From Circinella umbellata (Eukaryota; Mucoromycota; Mucoromycetes; Mucorales; Lichtheimiaceae): a DNA stretch of 64,000 nucleotides. This document shows positions 52,887 through 64,000 of the stretch, one piece after another (positions within the stretch are counted from its first letter, which is position 1; each line of letters starts with the position of its first letter). Both the position numbers and the translations under genes were made by a program. Under the pieces are notes generated by a model. It did not search any database. It was not told the origin of the DNA and saw only the letters and a program-made list of their open reading frames with translations. Location of the stretch: the NCBI GenBank assembly GCA_025093555.1, contig JAIWNF010000027.1, positions 124,001 to 188,000 of the forward strand, in the 5' to 3' direction.

Positions 52887-55051
52887 ATGCCAACTATTCC
52901 AGAACCACCTACTACTGTAGGTGCTGCTATTCCAGCCAATACTCCTCATGCTGTTTCTGTCATGTTTCCAAAATGGCAAGATAATATTTATTATGAAGAA
53001 GGAAATCCAATCGTAACAAGTCGTATGGAATGTGGTTATCCACGTTTTTTTATTCACCCTTTCATTCAAAAGGTATATACATGGAAAGTAAAAAATAACA
53101 TAAAAAATAAACAAGCAATCTAACATGAATAAATATCTTTACGAATTTTAGCTTTGCGATCGATTATTAAATAAATATGGAAAAGTCAATGAATCTGGAA
53201 TGCTTTTTCCTTCTCGTAAAGTAGCTGAACGATGTCGTGAATTCATGAAACAATACTTTTCTGAAACTCAAACAGTTCGTATTGTTGAACTTAAATTGGG
53301 TCCTGCCGAAAAATATCCTGCTATGCCTATTTTCATGTTAGTTTTTCCTGAAGATGGATTTAAAATAGCAAAACAATTTTGGCAACACAGTGGTGATATT
53401 TTATCTTCACGTATGGCTGAACGATGCCTTGAAGTTTTGGATGAACAAGATAAAAAAGATAAACAAGAACAAGAAAAACCATTACCTATGGGTAATCGAA
53501 GTCGTTATGCAAATAAAAAACAATCTTTGTCCATTGAAAAAGAAGAAAAACCTGTAGAAGCAGATCAATATGTGGAAGAACGTTATGGTCGTAATTTACC
53601 AATTGAATTTACAAATCAAGCCAAAGTTGCTTTAAGAAGACGTATTGCTGGTATTCTTTCAACAGAAGCTGAACAATCTATTCAAATAGAAGATTATCAT
53701 AAAGCAACGGCCATTGAATTAGAATCTCAACGTGCATTACAAGGGGATCGTAATATTACAGGATTATCAGAAGAAGATGTTTACTTATATCCATGTGGTA
53801 TGAGTGCTATTTTCCATGCTCATCGTATTGTCATGTCAGTTTTAGATCCTTCAAAAAAGAGTATTTGTTTTGGGTAAGTTTTGGATTTATATATATAAAA
53901 AAAAAAAGGGGGGGGAAGAAGGAAAAGAGAGCTGTCAAAAAAAAAACAATAACTAAATTTAATTTATTAGATTTCCATATACGGACACACTTAAAATCCT
54001 TCAAAAATTTGGAAATGGTTGTTATTTTTATGGATTAGGTGAAGATAAAGATATTGATGATATTGAAGCCAAATTGAAATCGGGTGAACGTATTCTGAGT
54101 TTATTTTGTGAAGCTCCTTCAAATCCTTTACTTAAAACACCTGATTTAAAAAGATTGCGTCAATTAGCTGATGAATATAATTTTATTATCGTTGTGGATG
54201 AAACTTTGGGAAATTTTTCAAATGTTAATGTACTTCAACATGCTGATATGGTTGTTAGTAGTTTAACAAAAGTATTTTCAGGTGATAGTAACGTGATGGG
54301 TGGAAGGTAAGTTTGAAACTAGAATTATTATGGGTTAATAATACATGTATTATATATCGATTAAAAAAAATATTTTGATTATATATATATAGTATGGTTT
54401 TAAATCCTAATCGGAAACATTATCAAGCTATCAAAGCTTATCAAGACAATGAATTTGAAGATTTAATGTGGTGTGAAGATGCTTTATTTATGGAACGTAA
54501 TTCTAGAAATTTCAAAGCTCGTTCTAAAACTATTAATGCAAATGCTGAAGCATTGTGTGATTACTTAGTAGAACATCCTAAAGGTAAGAATTAATCAATA
54601 GTTTTATCCGGGGGGGGGGAAAGAGAGAGGTACAAGATAATGATAGAGAATCGGAGAGAGAGGTATGAAAAAGGGGATAATAAAATAACTCTAAAAATAT
54701 TTTATTATTATAGTGGATAAGGTTTTCTATCCAAAATTTATTTGTAGAAATCATTACGATTCAGTAAAGAATCCAACGGGTGGTTATGGTGGTTTATTTT
54801 CATTAATACTTAAAAATGAAAAAGCAGCACAACAATTTTATGATAATTTACATTGTGCAAAAGGACCTTCACTTGGTACCAATTTTACATTAGCAAGTCC
54901 TTATACAATTTTGGCACATTATACAGAACTTGATTGGGCTGAAGAATTCGGTGTTTCTCGCTATTTGGTCCGGGTCAGTGTCGGTCTTGAAGAAAGGAAC
55001 CATCTTTTAAAGACTTTTGAAAATGCGCTCAACGCAATTGATGAAGTTTAA
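52887..55051 (+). CDS. STR2: Cystathionine gamma-synthase, fungal Str2/Met-7 type
   Basis: Five exons (52887-53072, 53152-53873, 53971-54306, 54393-54583, 54714-55051) give 590 aa. The N-terminal third ([20 protein letters not shown] ..., [20 protein letters not shown]) is the extension typical of fungal cystathionine gamma-synthases. The PLP fold follows: [45 protein letters not shown] and [16 protein letters not shown], where the Lys (about residue 400) is the PLP Schiff-base residue. The C-terminal domain has [12 protein letters not shown] and VRVSVGLEE. It joins O-acetyl- or O-succinylhomoserine with cysteine to form cystathionine (forward transsulfuration) in the cytosol. Pairing the long N-terminus with this PLP domain separates it from Met17/Cys3-type enzymes. 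All junctions keep the frame. Confidence 0.93.
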
Positions 55052-55624
55052 TTTTATTATGTTTCTCTCTATCTTTTTCCTTCTTTAACTTTGTTTTAAT
55101 TAATAACATATGAAACCACTTTCTTCTTCATTTCCACCCGCCTAAACATAAAAAAACTTCTCACACATCAAAAAAAAAAAAGTGCTTCTTTTTTATAAAT
55201 TACTAAAAAAGTAATATTTATCCTTTTTTTTCGTATTTAATTGTTTGTCCCTGTCGATTATTTATATAAACTTTATTTTTATTTTTTTTTTTGGTTGGGG
55301 GGGGGGAAAGAAGGATTCTTATTACAACAAAAGATAGTATTATTATATTTTCGTTTATCTTTAATCCTATCTATTAGAGCTTAGTTTAGATGTGCACATG
55401 TCAAAAGAGAGAGCGGCGACTTTATTATATTTATTGGCTATGATATCATTTATTTAAGGGTACTCCGCCCCTAATAACTTGACTTATCAAAGGGACATCT
55501 TCTTGTCTGCCTTTTAAAAAATTTTGAAACCTTTCAATAATCCAAAATATTTTATCGATCAATGAAAAACTTTTTGTAATCTATATATAACAAATACGGA
55601 CGGACCAAGGTTTTTAAAAAAAAG
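55052..55624. other. Spacer upstream of the PKA gene; STRE-like word
   Basis: The 3' flank of cystathionine gamma-synthase, then a G/T homopolymer patch near 55283-55306. CCCCT (the core of the yeast stress element STRE) occurs at 55468-55472. No gene is present. Confidence 0.5.
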
Positions 55625-55637
55625 TATATAAACCCCT
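55625..55637 (+). promoter_or_regulatory. TATA box with adjoining CCCCT before the PKA gene
   Basis: TATATAAA at 55625-55632 is followed directly by CCCCT (55633-55637) and then pyrimidine tracts, with the ATG 120-130 bases downstream. The layout equals that of the acid phosphatase promoter. CCCCT is a short word and its use as STRE is only suggested. Confidence 0.45.
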
Positions 55638-55756
55638 TTAGTTTTCTTTCTTTATTTCCCCTTTTTTATTTATTGTTATTTTTCCCCACAATTTTCTCTT
55701 TTCAACTTTTTTTTTTGTAAATAAACTGTTTTTTATATATATCATTTAATATCATC

Positions 55757-57360
55757 ATGGATTCAATTACAAAAGGGGTTGAAACTATTCTTACACGTAT
55801 GCCAAGTGGCAAAAAAAGAAGATCCAGAGTGAATTTATCGTGTTTAACAATGACTGACGTAAATGATGCTGATAATACGAGTCATTACAACAATAACCGA
55901 AGAAAAAGTTCTATCTCCTCTATATTATCATCATGTTCATTAAGTATATCAAGAACATTAAGTGGTCGATCTAGTATAAGTGATATGTCATTACAAGGTT
56001 TGTTTACTTTTTTTTTTTCGGGTCTGTGTTTCTTTATTTTTACCATTTGTTTTTTACTTATATTCTTTTCTATATAAATTAGATAAAGACACTCTTACAA
56101 CACCTTTAGATTCACCTCGAGCTACTTCACCGTCAATTGAACAAAATGAGGATAATCATCATTTAGCACCACCATCAGCACCACCATTGTCAAATATCAA
56201 TAATACTACTACCATGACACCACCACCTTCTGCTCCTATATCACCCGTATCAAGTCCAATCATTACACCTATTCATCCACATTCTACCAATAATACACCA
56301 CCACCACCGGAACAACCTCTTGATAATTATATTATCGGTGAAACATTAGGAACGGGTCAATTCGGTCGTGTTCATTTAGCCCAATCAAAATCAGATGACC
56401 AGTTTTATGCTATTAAAACCCTCGACAAACATGATGTTGTAAGACTCCGTCAAACACAACATATTAACAATGAACAAGCTATTCTTAATAAAATTTCACA
56501 TCCATTCTTGGTCAATTTGGTCGATAGTTTTCAAGATGATTCTCATTTATTTTTTGTTATGGAATATGTACAAGGTGGAGAATTATTTCGTATTTTACGA
56601 CAACAAAAACGATTTTCTGAAAAAACAACTGAATTTTATGCTGCTGAAGTCATTTTGGCTCTTGAATATTTACATGAACGTGATATTGCTTATCGAGATT
56701 TGAAACCTGAAAATATTTTGTTGGATTCAGATGGACATGTCAAATTGGTCGATTTTGGATTTGCTAAAAAGGTTCCTGATATCACGTGGACTGTTTGTGG
56801 TACTCCTGACTATTTTGGTAAATATTCTCAATTATTTTTTTAACTTTATTGACATCTTGAAACTTTTTTTTATAAATATTAATGATTTATTTCATTATTT
56901 TAATTATATAGCACCTGAAATTATTAAATCGAAAGGTTACAGTAAAGCTGTTGATTGGTGGGGTCTTGGTGTTCTTATTTATGAAATGTTAGTTGGCAAG
57001 TCTCCATTTACAGATAAAAATCCCGTTGATATGTATCAAAAGATTTTGGACTGTCGTGTACCTTGGCCTGAACATATTTCTCCTGTTGCCAAAGATTTAT
57101 TATTGGGATTATTAACACCCGATCTTACCCGTCGTTATGGTAATATGAAGGATGGTAGTCGTGATATCAAGGAACATCCATTCTTTAAAGATATTGATTT
57201 TGAAAAGATTGCTCAAAAACAAGTAACACCCCCATTTCGACCTAATATTAATGGTGAAGGAGATTCGACATGTTTTGAAAATTATGAAGAACCAGATGTT
57301 TCTTATGGTCTTCATATGGCTGATCCTTATCGATCTCAATTCCCTAATTTTCAGAAGTAA
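55757..57360 (+). CDS. cAMP-dependent protein kinase catalytic subunit
   Basis: Three exons (55757-55997, 56083-56817, 56912-57360) give 474 aa. A ~160-residue N-terminal extension is Ser/Pro/Asn rich with basic sites (KKRRSR, RRKSS). The kinase domain (about 163-420) has LGTGQFGRVHLA, YAIKTLDKHD, HPFLVNLVDSFQD, AYRDLKPENILLDSDGHVKL, VDFGFAKKV and the activation loop TWTVCGTPDYFAPEII, almost the PKA signature. It ends PYRSQFPNFQK: an FxxF motif followed by two extra residues where animal PKA stops at FTEF. It is the catalytic subunit held by a Bcy1/PkaR-type regulator and released by cAMP, controlling growth, dimorphism and germination in this group. The intron inside the activation loop splits YF from APE. 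Confidence 0.94.
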
Positions 57361-57675
57361 AAAAAAGTAAAAGAAAAAAAAACTGTACATAATTTTTAAA
57401 TAGTTCCCCTCGCAAGACACACACACACTCATCTTATTATAACGCAATAGTTCCCTCCCCCCTCCACAATAACTTTCCATTATACATATACCATAGATTT
57501 AATTTTAGAATTGAAATTACTTTATTATTACCCTTCAAAAAAAAAAGTTTGATACTTAATATTACAAAAAGAAACAAAATAATAGAATTTGACATACATA
57601 TTATTTCAAAACAAACAAACAAAAAACTAGTAGTGGTCTATATTTTATTTTTATTTATTATCAAGTTGTTTTAAT
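57361..57675. other. Convergent 3' region of PKA and F-box genes
   Basis: 315 bases between facing stop codons contain short homopolymers and CACACACACA near 57418. No gene was recognised. Confidence 0.6.
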
Positions 57676-59177
57676 TTAAATTGGAAATGAAATATGAATA
57701 CGTGTATGTGTATTGAATTCAAGATGAACAAAATTGTTATTATTATTTCTATTGTTGTTATGTTGTTCTCGTTGCCGGATGATTGTATATTTCGTTTCAG
57801 CAAGCCGTTTTACGGCTGTTTGTGTAATATCATCTGGTTGACAAAAATAACGTATATCCATCAATCGAGGATAATGATCTGTCCAACGATCCAATGTTGC
57901 ATCTGTCACATGCCACCATGGAACATTTTTGAATGTTAATTTTTCAAGGACTGGACATGCATCCAAAAAAACAAATAACCCAGTCTTTAGTGTGAGCCCG
58001 CTCACACTATTGAAATCGAGTTCTCGTAAATTAGGCCATAATGCTGTATTGGATATCAATTGTCGTTGTGAAATGATGGTATCATCGGGTATAAAACATG
58101 AACGAATATTCATCTTTGATAATGTACGATAAGCACGACCATAACATACCATAGAAATAAAATCTTGATCATTAATTTGATCTAATTTTATTGAATCAAG
58201 TTCAATCTGTAAAGGTGGTTCAATAATAAAATTTTGAAGGGTTTGTTGTTGTTGTTGTTGTTGGTGATGACGATGTCCATAAAAAAGAGTTTTTAAAAAA
58301 GATCGATTATATTGGTTTAAATGTTGAATGATCTCATAAGATGGTAATGCACCATAACAGCTAAATTGTTCAAGGTATGGACAAGAAGAAAGAAAATAAT
58401 TAAGAACAAAAGATGAACTATCTTCAATGTGGTTTAGTATAAGTACTTTTAATCGCGTTGTCGTACAAGATGCTGGTAGTCGAATAACATTAAAATAATT
58501 ATCAATATCGTTGCTATTATTATAGTTGGTATTGCCGTAAATGATTGAATCGGATAAATCAAGATGTGTCAAATTAGGAAATAATTGTAAAAGATGGTCT
58601 ACTTCTTTTAAATTGATTTCCAAACAATACAATTGTAGAAATGTCATTGTTGTCATGGGACCCATATTACATAGCGCTCGTAATAATAACATCCTTTCCT
58701 CTGGTCCTGACGTATTGTTTAATTCTAAAAAAAAGTAGGAGTTAGTCTAAATCAGGTCCTTCCCCTTTTGTTTTTATTTTTTGACACTAAAAAAAAAAAA
58801 AAGAAAAGTTTATCATAAATTCTTTTACCAAGTCGTTTAAAATATTTGCACCTATTGGTAGTAATAAGTTGTATAGCTCGAATGCCTAATGCTTCAGATA
58901 ATTCAATGTCAAGTTTTAACCATTGAAGATGATCACCAGCTAAATGAACAAGATGTGTCAATACTTGTGCATAATAGTCCATTGTCATCTCTTGAGAACA
59001 TGCTGTTAAATGAACATGACGCCATAACCAAGGAAGACTAGATAAAATTCGATTCCATTCTTTACAAACCCCAAGACATCGAACAAGTTGCTTTAGTTCC
59101 AATAAACTAAAAATTAATTGAACTACTTCTGGTGGTAAAGTATTTACAATAGGAATATAATAAGAAGAAGGGGTCAT
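57676..59177 (-). CDS. F-box protein with leucine-rich C-terminal region
   Basis: Two exons on the - strand, 58829-59177 and 57676-58724, give 465 aa. The F-box is at about residues 13-52 (LPPEVVQLIFSLLELKQLVR, then VCKEWNRILSSLPWLWRHV). The rest has irregular leucine-rich repeats (LQLFPNLTHLDLSDS, LWPNLRELDFNSVSGL, CPVLEKLTFKNVP) interrupted by Asn/Gln tracts. It is a likely substrate receptor of an SCF ubiquitin ligase; the target is unknown. This is a different F-box architecture from the TPR type at 20.7 kb. A 20-bp near-perfect palindrome lies in the coding region at 57989-58008. Confidence 0.88.
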
Positions 59178-62100
59178 GATAGATAATGTATTTTAAAGAC
59201 GTGAAAGAGATGATTAAGTATTGATATTTATATATGTTTGAATAATAATAATAATAATAAAAACAAGGAAGCAATCAAAAATAACAAAAAAAAAAAACAA
59301 AGAGAAAGAGAAAGAAGGTTTGGTTTAATTACACCCACGTACAAAAAGAACAACATTTAAAAAAAAATCACACAACTTCAATCTTGTTATAATAAAAATA
59401 GCTTCACGTTTTAATCTCTCACACTCTTCATACAGTAATCTCTCTGTGTATACATATATAAAGCATATGTATATAACTTTGTTTCTATGACATCTATAAC
59501 CTTTTTTTTTAAATTAGGCTTAGATTAGTGCAGGAGAAATGTTCGTGTAACTGTTTGGAAACCTTCCACTCCCCCCACTTCAAAAGTTTTTTGATAGACA
59601 GGCTAAGTTTTCTACCATTATGGTAAATTAAACGTGTAAATTATAATATTGTGAACAATAAACTCATTCAAATATATTTGACTTTTCATTGTTTAATTGT
59701 AAAATAATAATGCTATTATAATTTAATTTTTATATAAGTTGATATTTATTTTTATATAATTGAAAAAAAAAGAGTTTAGAGTTTTTTAGTCGGAATGGAA
59801 CTTCGTTTTTATTCACTCTTTTATTATTATTATTATTATTTCTTTTTGAAAGATAAGGTTTTTATCCCGTCTTATAAAAGATAATTTTTTTTTTCTTTTG
59901 AAGTTCCATTTTAAAGAGTTAGTGTAACTGTTGAAAAAAAAAAAGCTCTCGCGCATCTATATTATATTATTAACTCACAATCAAACACAATAACCGGGTA
60001 ATCTTTCCATATGTTTCTAATAAAATTCCATTATATATAATAATGGGTATTTCTGTTTTTATGATTGAAAACTTTTAATTTGATGATGATTATTGCTATT
60101 TTTTTTCTGGTTCCATAGAATGATGTGTTTACATATTTAAAGAATTATAAACGGATATGTTACACAACAATGTGCACGGTTCGCAATGGGAGAAATAACC
60201 ATAAACAATCAAATCATATGAATATGATGATTACAAAGAGACTATTTACTATTGATTAGCATCACATGTACCTAAATATTGAAAATGTACAATGTATGTC
60301 ATTATTTAATAAAAAAAATAATCTCGTATTATTAATATTCATATTCAAATTAGATATATATATTCAGAAGAGTACATTGAAGGTAACAGACTACATTAAT
60401 TATTCTATTACGAATACAATCATATAATATAATTTATAACATTAATTAATTTAAACTAGTTTGATATAGCTTGTAAAAATTGTTCTATAGTTTTATATAT
60501 TCATGCTTTATACATATGAGCCTGTTAGCAATACATATTTTTTATATACATTTTTTACTTTTCTGAGCCGTCTCAATCGATATGTCTTAACAGACGCTGG
60601 ATTATAGAAGACATAATAAAAATCATCAAAACTTTAAACGTTAGCAATACATATATGGCCAGTTGCACTTTTCTCTCTGCCTATTTTTTTGTGCACAGTT
60701 AGCACTTGTCCATCATTGCTATTGCTTTTTACAAAATCGATCTGTTGTTTAAATTTCTCGATCATGTTTTTTAAATATGGTATTTCTGATAATGATAATT
60801 ATTTATTGAGAGTTTGTTTCATCACAAGATATTATAAAAGTACATATTACGTAAATGTACAATAAGCCATAATATAGTATCGATGATGTAGATATACAGT
60901 AGTGAAGAAATTCACAAATTGCTCACATATATAATAAATTGAATAAATCAAATCTTGAGAACCCATCATATATTACTTCACCACCCTCACTGCCAACCAC
61001 TTTAGCAAATACCTAGTGTGTTGCTACGATCTTTAAATTTAGTCTCGCTCCTCCCCCTCTTTCTGTTTTTCTTCTTCTTCCTTTTCTCTCTAACGATTAC
61101 ACTTGCTTTCTACATTATTACATTTCTCTACTCATACCTAACGTTTCCCCCACTAGGGACTTTTAATTTATTTCTCACCACTATCCATTTGTGTATATAG
61201 CTATAACATTAATCAAAATGTACCGCAAGGAAGCGACCACATGCACATAATTGGCGTTGAACAACCCAGTCTTCTATTCAACAAGCAAGCATTTTAAAAT
61301 ATATTAAATTGACATAATTCTAATATTAAAAAATCAGTTAATATATGTTAATAAGTTTGACTCCTTCCTTCTTTCAAGTCGTGTCTTTACTTGTACCCTA
61401 AATTAATAATACAATATACTTTGAACAAAGATTTGCCACATTACGTAAAACTTTTTGGTCAGAAAATACTCCCCCTTCTCCCCAAACCTATAGTGCACAA
61501 CATCCCTTATAGAAATAGCACAAAAGTAAAACAAAAAAGAAACACACATTTCCCATAGAAACATATTAAAACAGACGAATACATTTAAAATAGTCACAAG
61601 ATTATCTAGTTATTCCTCTGTTCCCCACCTTTCATATAAATTATATAAAATGCTTGAAAAAAAAATTGGATAAAGACGACATAAAATGACATAATTTATT
61701 CAACTAAAACTAAACTGAAAAAAAAATTGCACGTTACCTACCTACATTAATGGGTAGCAGCTACGTAATAAAATAAAAACAAAATTGTGGGGATACAAAG
61801 TACGTACCTTGCACAAAATCATATTATTATGAAAACTAAGAGCAATTAATCCAAACAATATTCTGAAAATATGTTACGGTATTGATATACGTACGTATTT
61901 ATAATTTCTCAACTAAATAAATAAAGATATTTATATGTTAGATTTTTTTTCTTTCTTTTAAAAAATAAAAGAAATGCTTTATTAAGTGCTTTTCTTCAAA
62001 GAACATTCAAAGAAAAAAGACGTAGTTTCATTCTAACGATTGAGCATGTCTAGGTCATCCTCACTGTGGTCTATTAATAAATATATTTTATTCATATAAA

Positions 62101-62638
62101 GATTATTTGTTTTTATTATGTGTCTTCTTCACCAACATAGGTTTCGACTCCTTTTTGAATTATTATCACAAAACGAGTTAAAAAAAGCTGTGCTGGTTCC
62201 ATAGCAACATACCATGTTCTGCAATTCTTTCGAGACTTTAGCTTGTTGATCTATAATATATATAATATACAGTAAAAAAGAAAACTAATAATAATCACTT
62301 GCTTTTTTAACCATCATATCATCAGAGTAAAAATTTAGAGTAGGAATTACAAAGTAACTACTTTTCGCTCCCTTAAGAAAAGCAAAATTTAATGATCTAA
62401 AAGATGGTCTATTCTCTGTTTTTTAAATATTTAAACTGCTCCGTTAATCTTTTTCACTGATTTGTTTGTAAAAAAAAAGAAAATCGATCAGTGGAAAAAA
62501 AATAATACTAAAGAAAAAATAAAGGGATTCATATAAAAATGGTTCATTTCTTGTTTCTTGAAAGTTGTTATAATTCATACACATAACTATCTTGACCCGT
62601 ATATTTTCATTAAAAGTAATATGTAGTATGAAAATAAG

Positions 62639-62673
<35 letters not shown>

Positions 62674-63160
62674 CTTATAGTAGCTAGGTAAAGATAATGT
62701 CAATTGTATACGTTACGTAGCATCTTTTTACAATAATTCTGTTATTACTATCATATCGTCGGCAATCGGACAAAAGTTTTTTTTCTCCAGACCAAGAAAT
62801 TCATGCATGAAGCTCAGCTATGTAATAAAAATAATTTTAAATGAGGTTCCACTTTGAACAAATTGGTATATACATTTTTGGTTGACAAGTGGCATGAAAT
62901 AATATACATATCCACTACCAATCCCTCTCTCTTTAGTAGATTACAAATCATCTTTTTTCTGTTTTGAAACATATTATTATATAACATTACAACGGGTATT
63001 TTTTTTGTATAATAGGTAATAATAATATAATTAATTCGAATGAAAACTCCATCGAAAAAAATGGGATTATATATAAAAAATATATTGTAGATACAATTGT
63101 TGCAATAACATAAATATAATATTATTATGGATATATATAAGTTGCCAATGTCAAAATGTT
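59178..63160. other. 4.0-kb gene-poor region
   Basis: The first ~400 bases are the promoter side of the F-box gene. Beyond, the DNA is A/T-rich with no intact gene. Patches near 60570-60730 and 60980-61200 are pyrimidine-rich, and a Leu/Phe run that can be translated there is low complexity. TACGTACGTA is at 61888-61897. No tRNA or other RNA gene was recognised. Confidence 0.45.
62639..62672. repeat. (CA)12(TA)5 microsatellite
   Basis: An uninterrupted CA run of 24 bases is followed by a TA run in non-coding DNA. Confidence 0.95.
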
Positions 63161-64000
63161 TTAAGTAGTCGAAGGATTCAACATCATACGTTGACGTTTT
63201 GCTCGTTCAATAATTTTATCATATAGTGAATCATTATAGACAAAAACACATCCATCACCAAGACCACCATAAATTGGTACTAAAAAAGATGATTTATCAT
63301 ATAGAGTCAATATATGTAAAAATAAAAAAAAAGAAAAGCGGTGGCAGGATTTTGTTTTTATATAAATATATTATTTGTTTTAGACTAATCCAATCAAAAT
63401 AATAGATAATACTTACCAAACCATCCCCAAGGACTTTTACCCATCACGCTCTTCCAATTTCTTGAATGACCCAGATCCCATAACTTATCATCATGATGTG
63501 TAGTAACAATTTCATAGTTTTGCCCACTGATATCAAAATCAATTCGAATTTCATTAGGTCGTTGGGATATATGTTCAATTGTTGTTTGATTGTTGATAAT
63601 ATAATAGCCATGTACTCCTGCAAATCCCCATAAGGTCATTCCGAATACAAATGCTCTATATTATTATTCTTATTGTTATTATTATCATAAATCAACTCGA
63701 TAAAAAGAGCGACTACTTCTATATCTTTTATAATTTTATTGTTTACTTACAATACTAATAGTACAATCCATTGTGGGTCCAGACTTGCTTCTAATTCATT
63801 CATTGCTTCTATCACCGTAGGTAAACTTGTACAAAACACCCATAAAGCATAAATGGCACAATATAAAACAAAAAGGAAAAAGAATTTGTAATTTTTATGT
63901 CCTACGCATCCACTAATCCTAAATGATTATAACAAACAATTTCCATAATTATTAATCAATAATTATATGCAAAAATACAACTAATTTTGAATAAACAATA
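63161..64000 (-). CDS. 3' part of a DHHC palmitoyltransferase (continues beyond the window)
   Basis: Three exons are inside the window on the - strand: 63751-63918, 63417-63655 and 63161-63279, with upstream exons beyond 64000. The first visible exon reads ISGCVGHKNYKFFFLFVLYC, which follows the DHHC cysteine motif in this family (DHHCPW...NCVGxxNxxxF). Two membrane segments come next, with the TTxE motif NNQTTIEHI between them and the tail. The tail reads WDLGHSRNWKSVMGKSPWGW and GGLGDGCVFVYND, ending at a TAA. These enzymes attach palmitate to protein cysteines at endomembranes. The DHHC tetrad itself is off the window, so activity cannot be judged. The region 63919-64000 is the start of the next intron. 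Confidence 0.85.

Noticed and set aside
57989..58008. 20-bp palindrome (9-bp arms) possibly a regulatory site
   Set aside because: It lies inside the F-box coding sequence and is explained by ordinary codons; no second copy was seen.
61018..61200. 60-codon hydrophobic frame
   Set aside because: A Leu/Phe run from a pyrimidine tract, starting at a non-ATG codon.

Overview
This window looks like nuclear DNA of an early-diverging fungus, most likely Mucoromycota (Mucorales). It is very AT-rich. Genes carry many short GT-AG introns (roughly 45-220 nt), coding regions contain poly-Gln/Asn/Ser/Thr tracts, and the spaces before start codons hold long pyrimidine (T/CT) tracts. The conserved proteins (Pkc1, Lrg1-type RhoGAP, Arg2, Str2-type cystathionine gamma-synthase, Tpt1, Rnr1) are fungal in architecture. 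I assigned exon joins by reading splice sites and keeping the frame. Every multi-exon model given as a complete CDS closes in frame, except the repaired start of the 20.7 kb F-box gene. The two genes cut by the window edges are partial, and the 8.1-10.0 kb locus does not close.

Layout. 0-0.5 kb: 3' end of a gene, possibly Elg1/ATAD5 (+). 0.95-6.0: three-LIM RhoGAP of the Lrg1 class (+). 6.0-12.0: accessory stretch with decayed coding pieces, a disrupted gene carrying a PD-(D/E)XK-like motif, and a truncated Tc1/mariner-type transposase next to an array of ~19-bp repeats. 12.1-16.8: protein kinase C (-). 16.8-20.7: gene-poor. 20.7-22.0: TPR/F-box protein (+). 22.8-24.7: N-acetylglutamate synthase (+). 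25.1-27.0: secreted purple acid phosphatase (+). 27.99-28.09: candidate 33-residue gene (+). 30.2-31.5: mitochondrial ATP synthase subunit b (-). 32.3-34.4: choline/ethanolamine phosphotransferase (-), with a GC-AG intron. 38.0-40.9: Clg1-like Gln-rich cyclin (+). 41.4-42.1: tRNA 2'-phosphotransferase (-). 42.6-45.6: ribonucleotide reductase large subunit (-). 47.5-48.6: membrane-anchored 2H phosphoesterase-like protein (-). 48.9-50.9: ~2-kb element bounded by ~320-bp inverted arms. 51.4-51.9: orphan two-TM protein (-). 52.9-55.1: cystathionine gamma-synthase (+). 55.8-57.4: PKA catalytic subunit (+). 57.7-59.2: F-box protein (-). 63.2-64.0: 3' part of a DHHC palmitoyltransferase (-).

The genes do not form an operon-like system. 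Several are linked by function: Pkc1 and the Lrg1-type GAP both belong to Rho1 cell-wall signalling, Arg2 and cystathionine gamma-synthase are amino-acid biosynthesis enzymes, and PKA and Clg1-type cyclin are nutrient/growth signalling proteins. Some upstream regions carry the textbook element for their gene: TGACTCA before ARG2, CACGTG before the acid phosphatase, and ACGCGT (MCB) around the RNR1 start. The least explained parts are the inverted-arm element at 48.9-50.9 kb, the repeat array at 10.97-11.10 kb, the nuclease-motif gene at 8.1-10.0 kb and the small gene at 28 kb.
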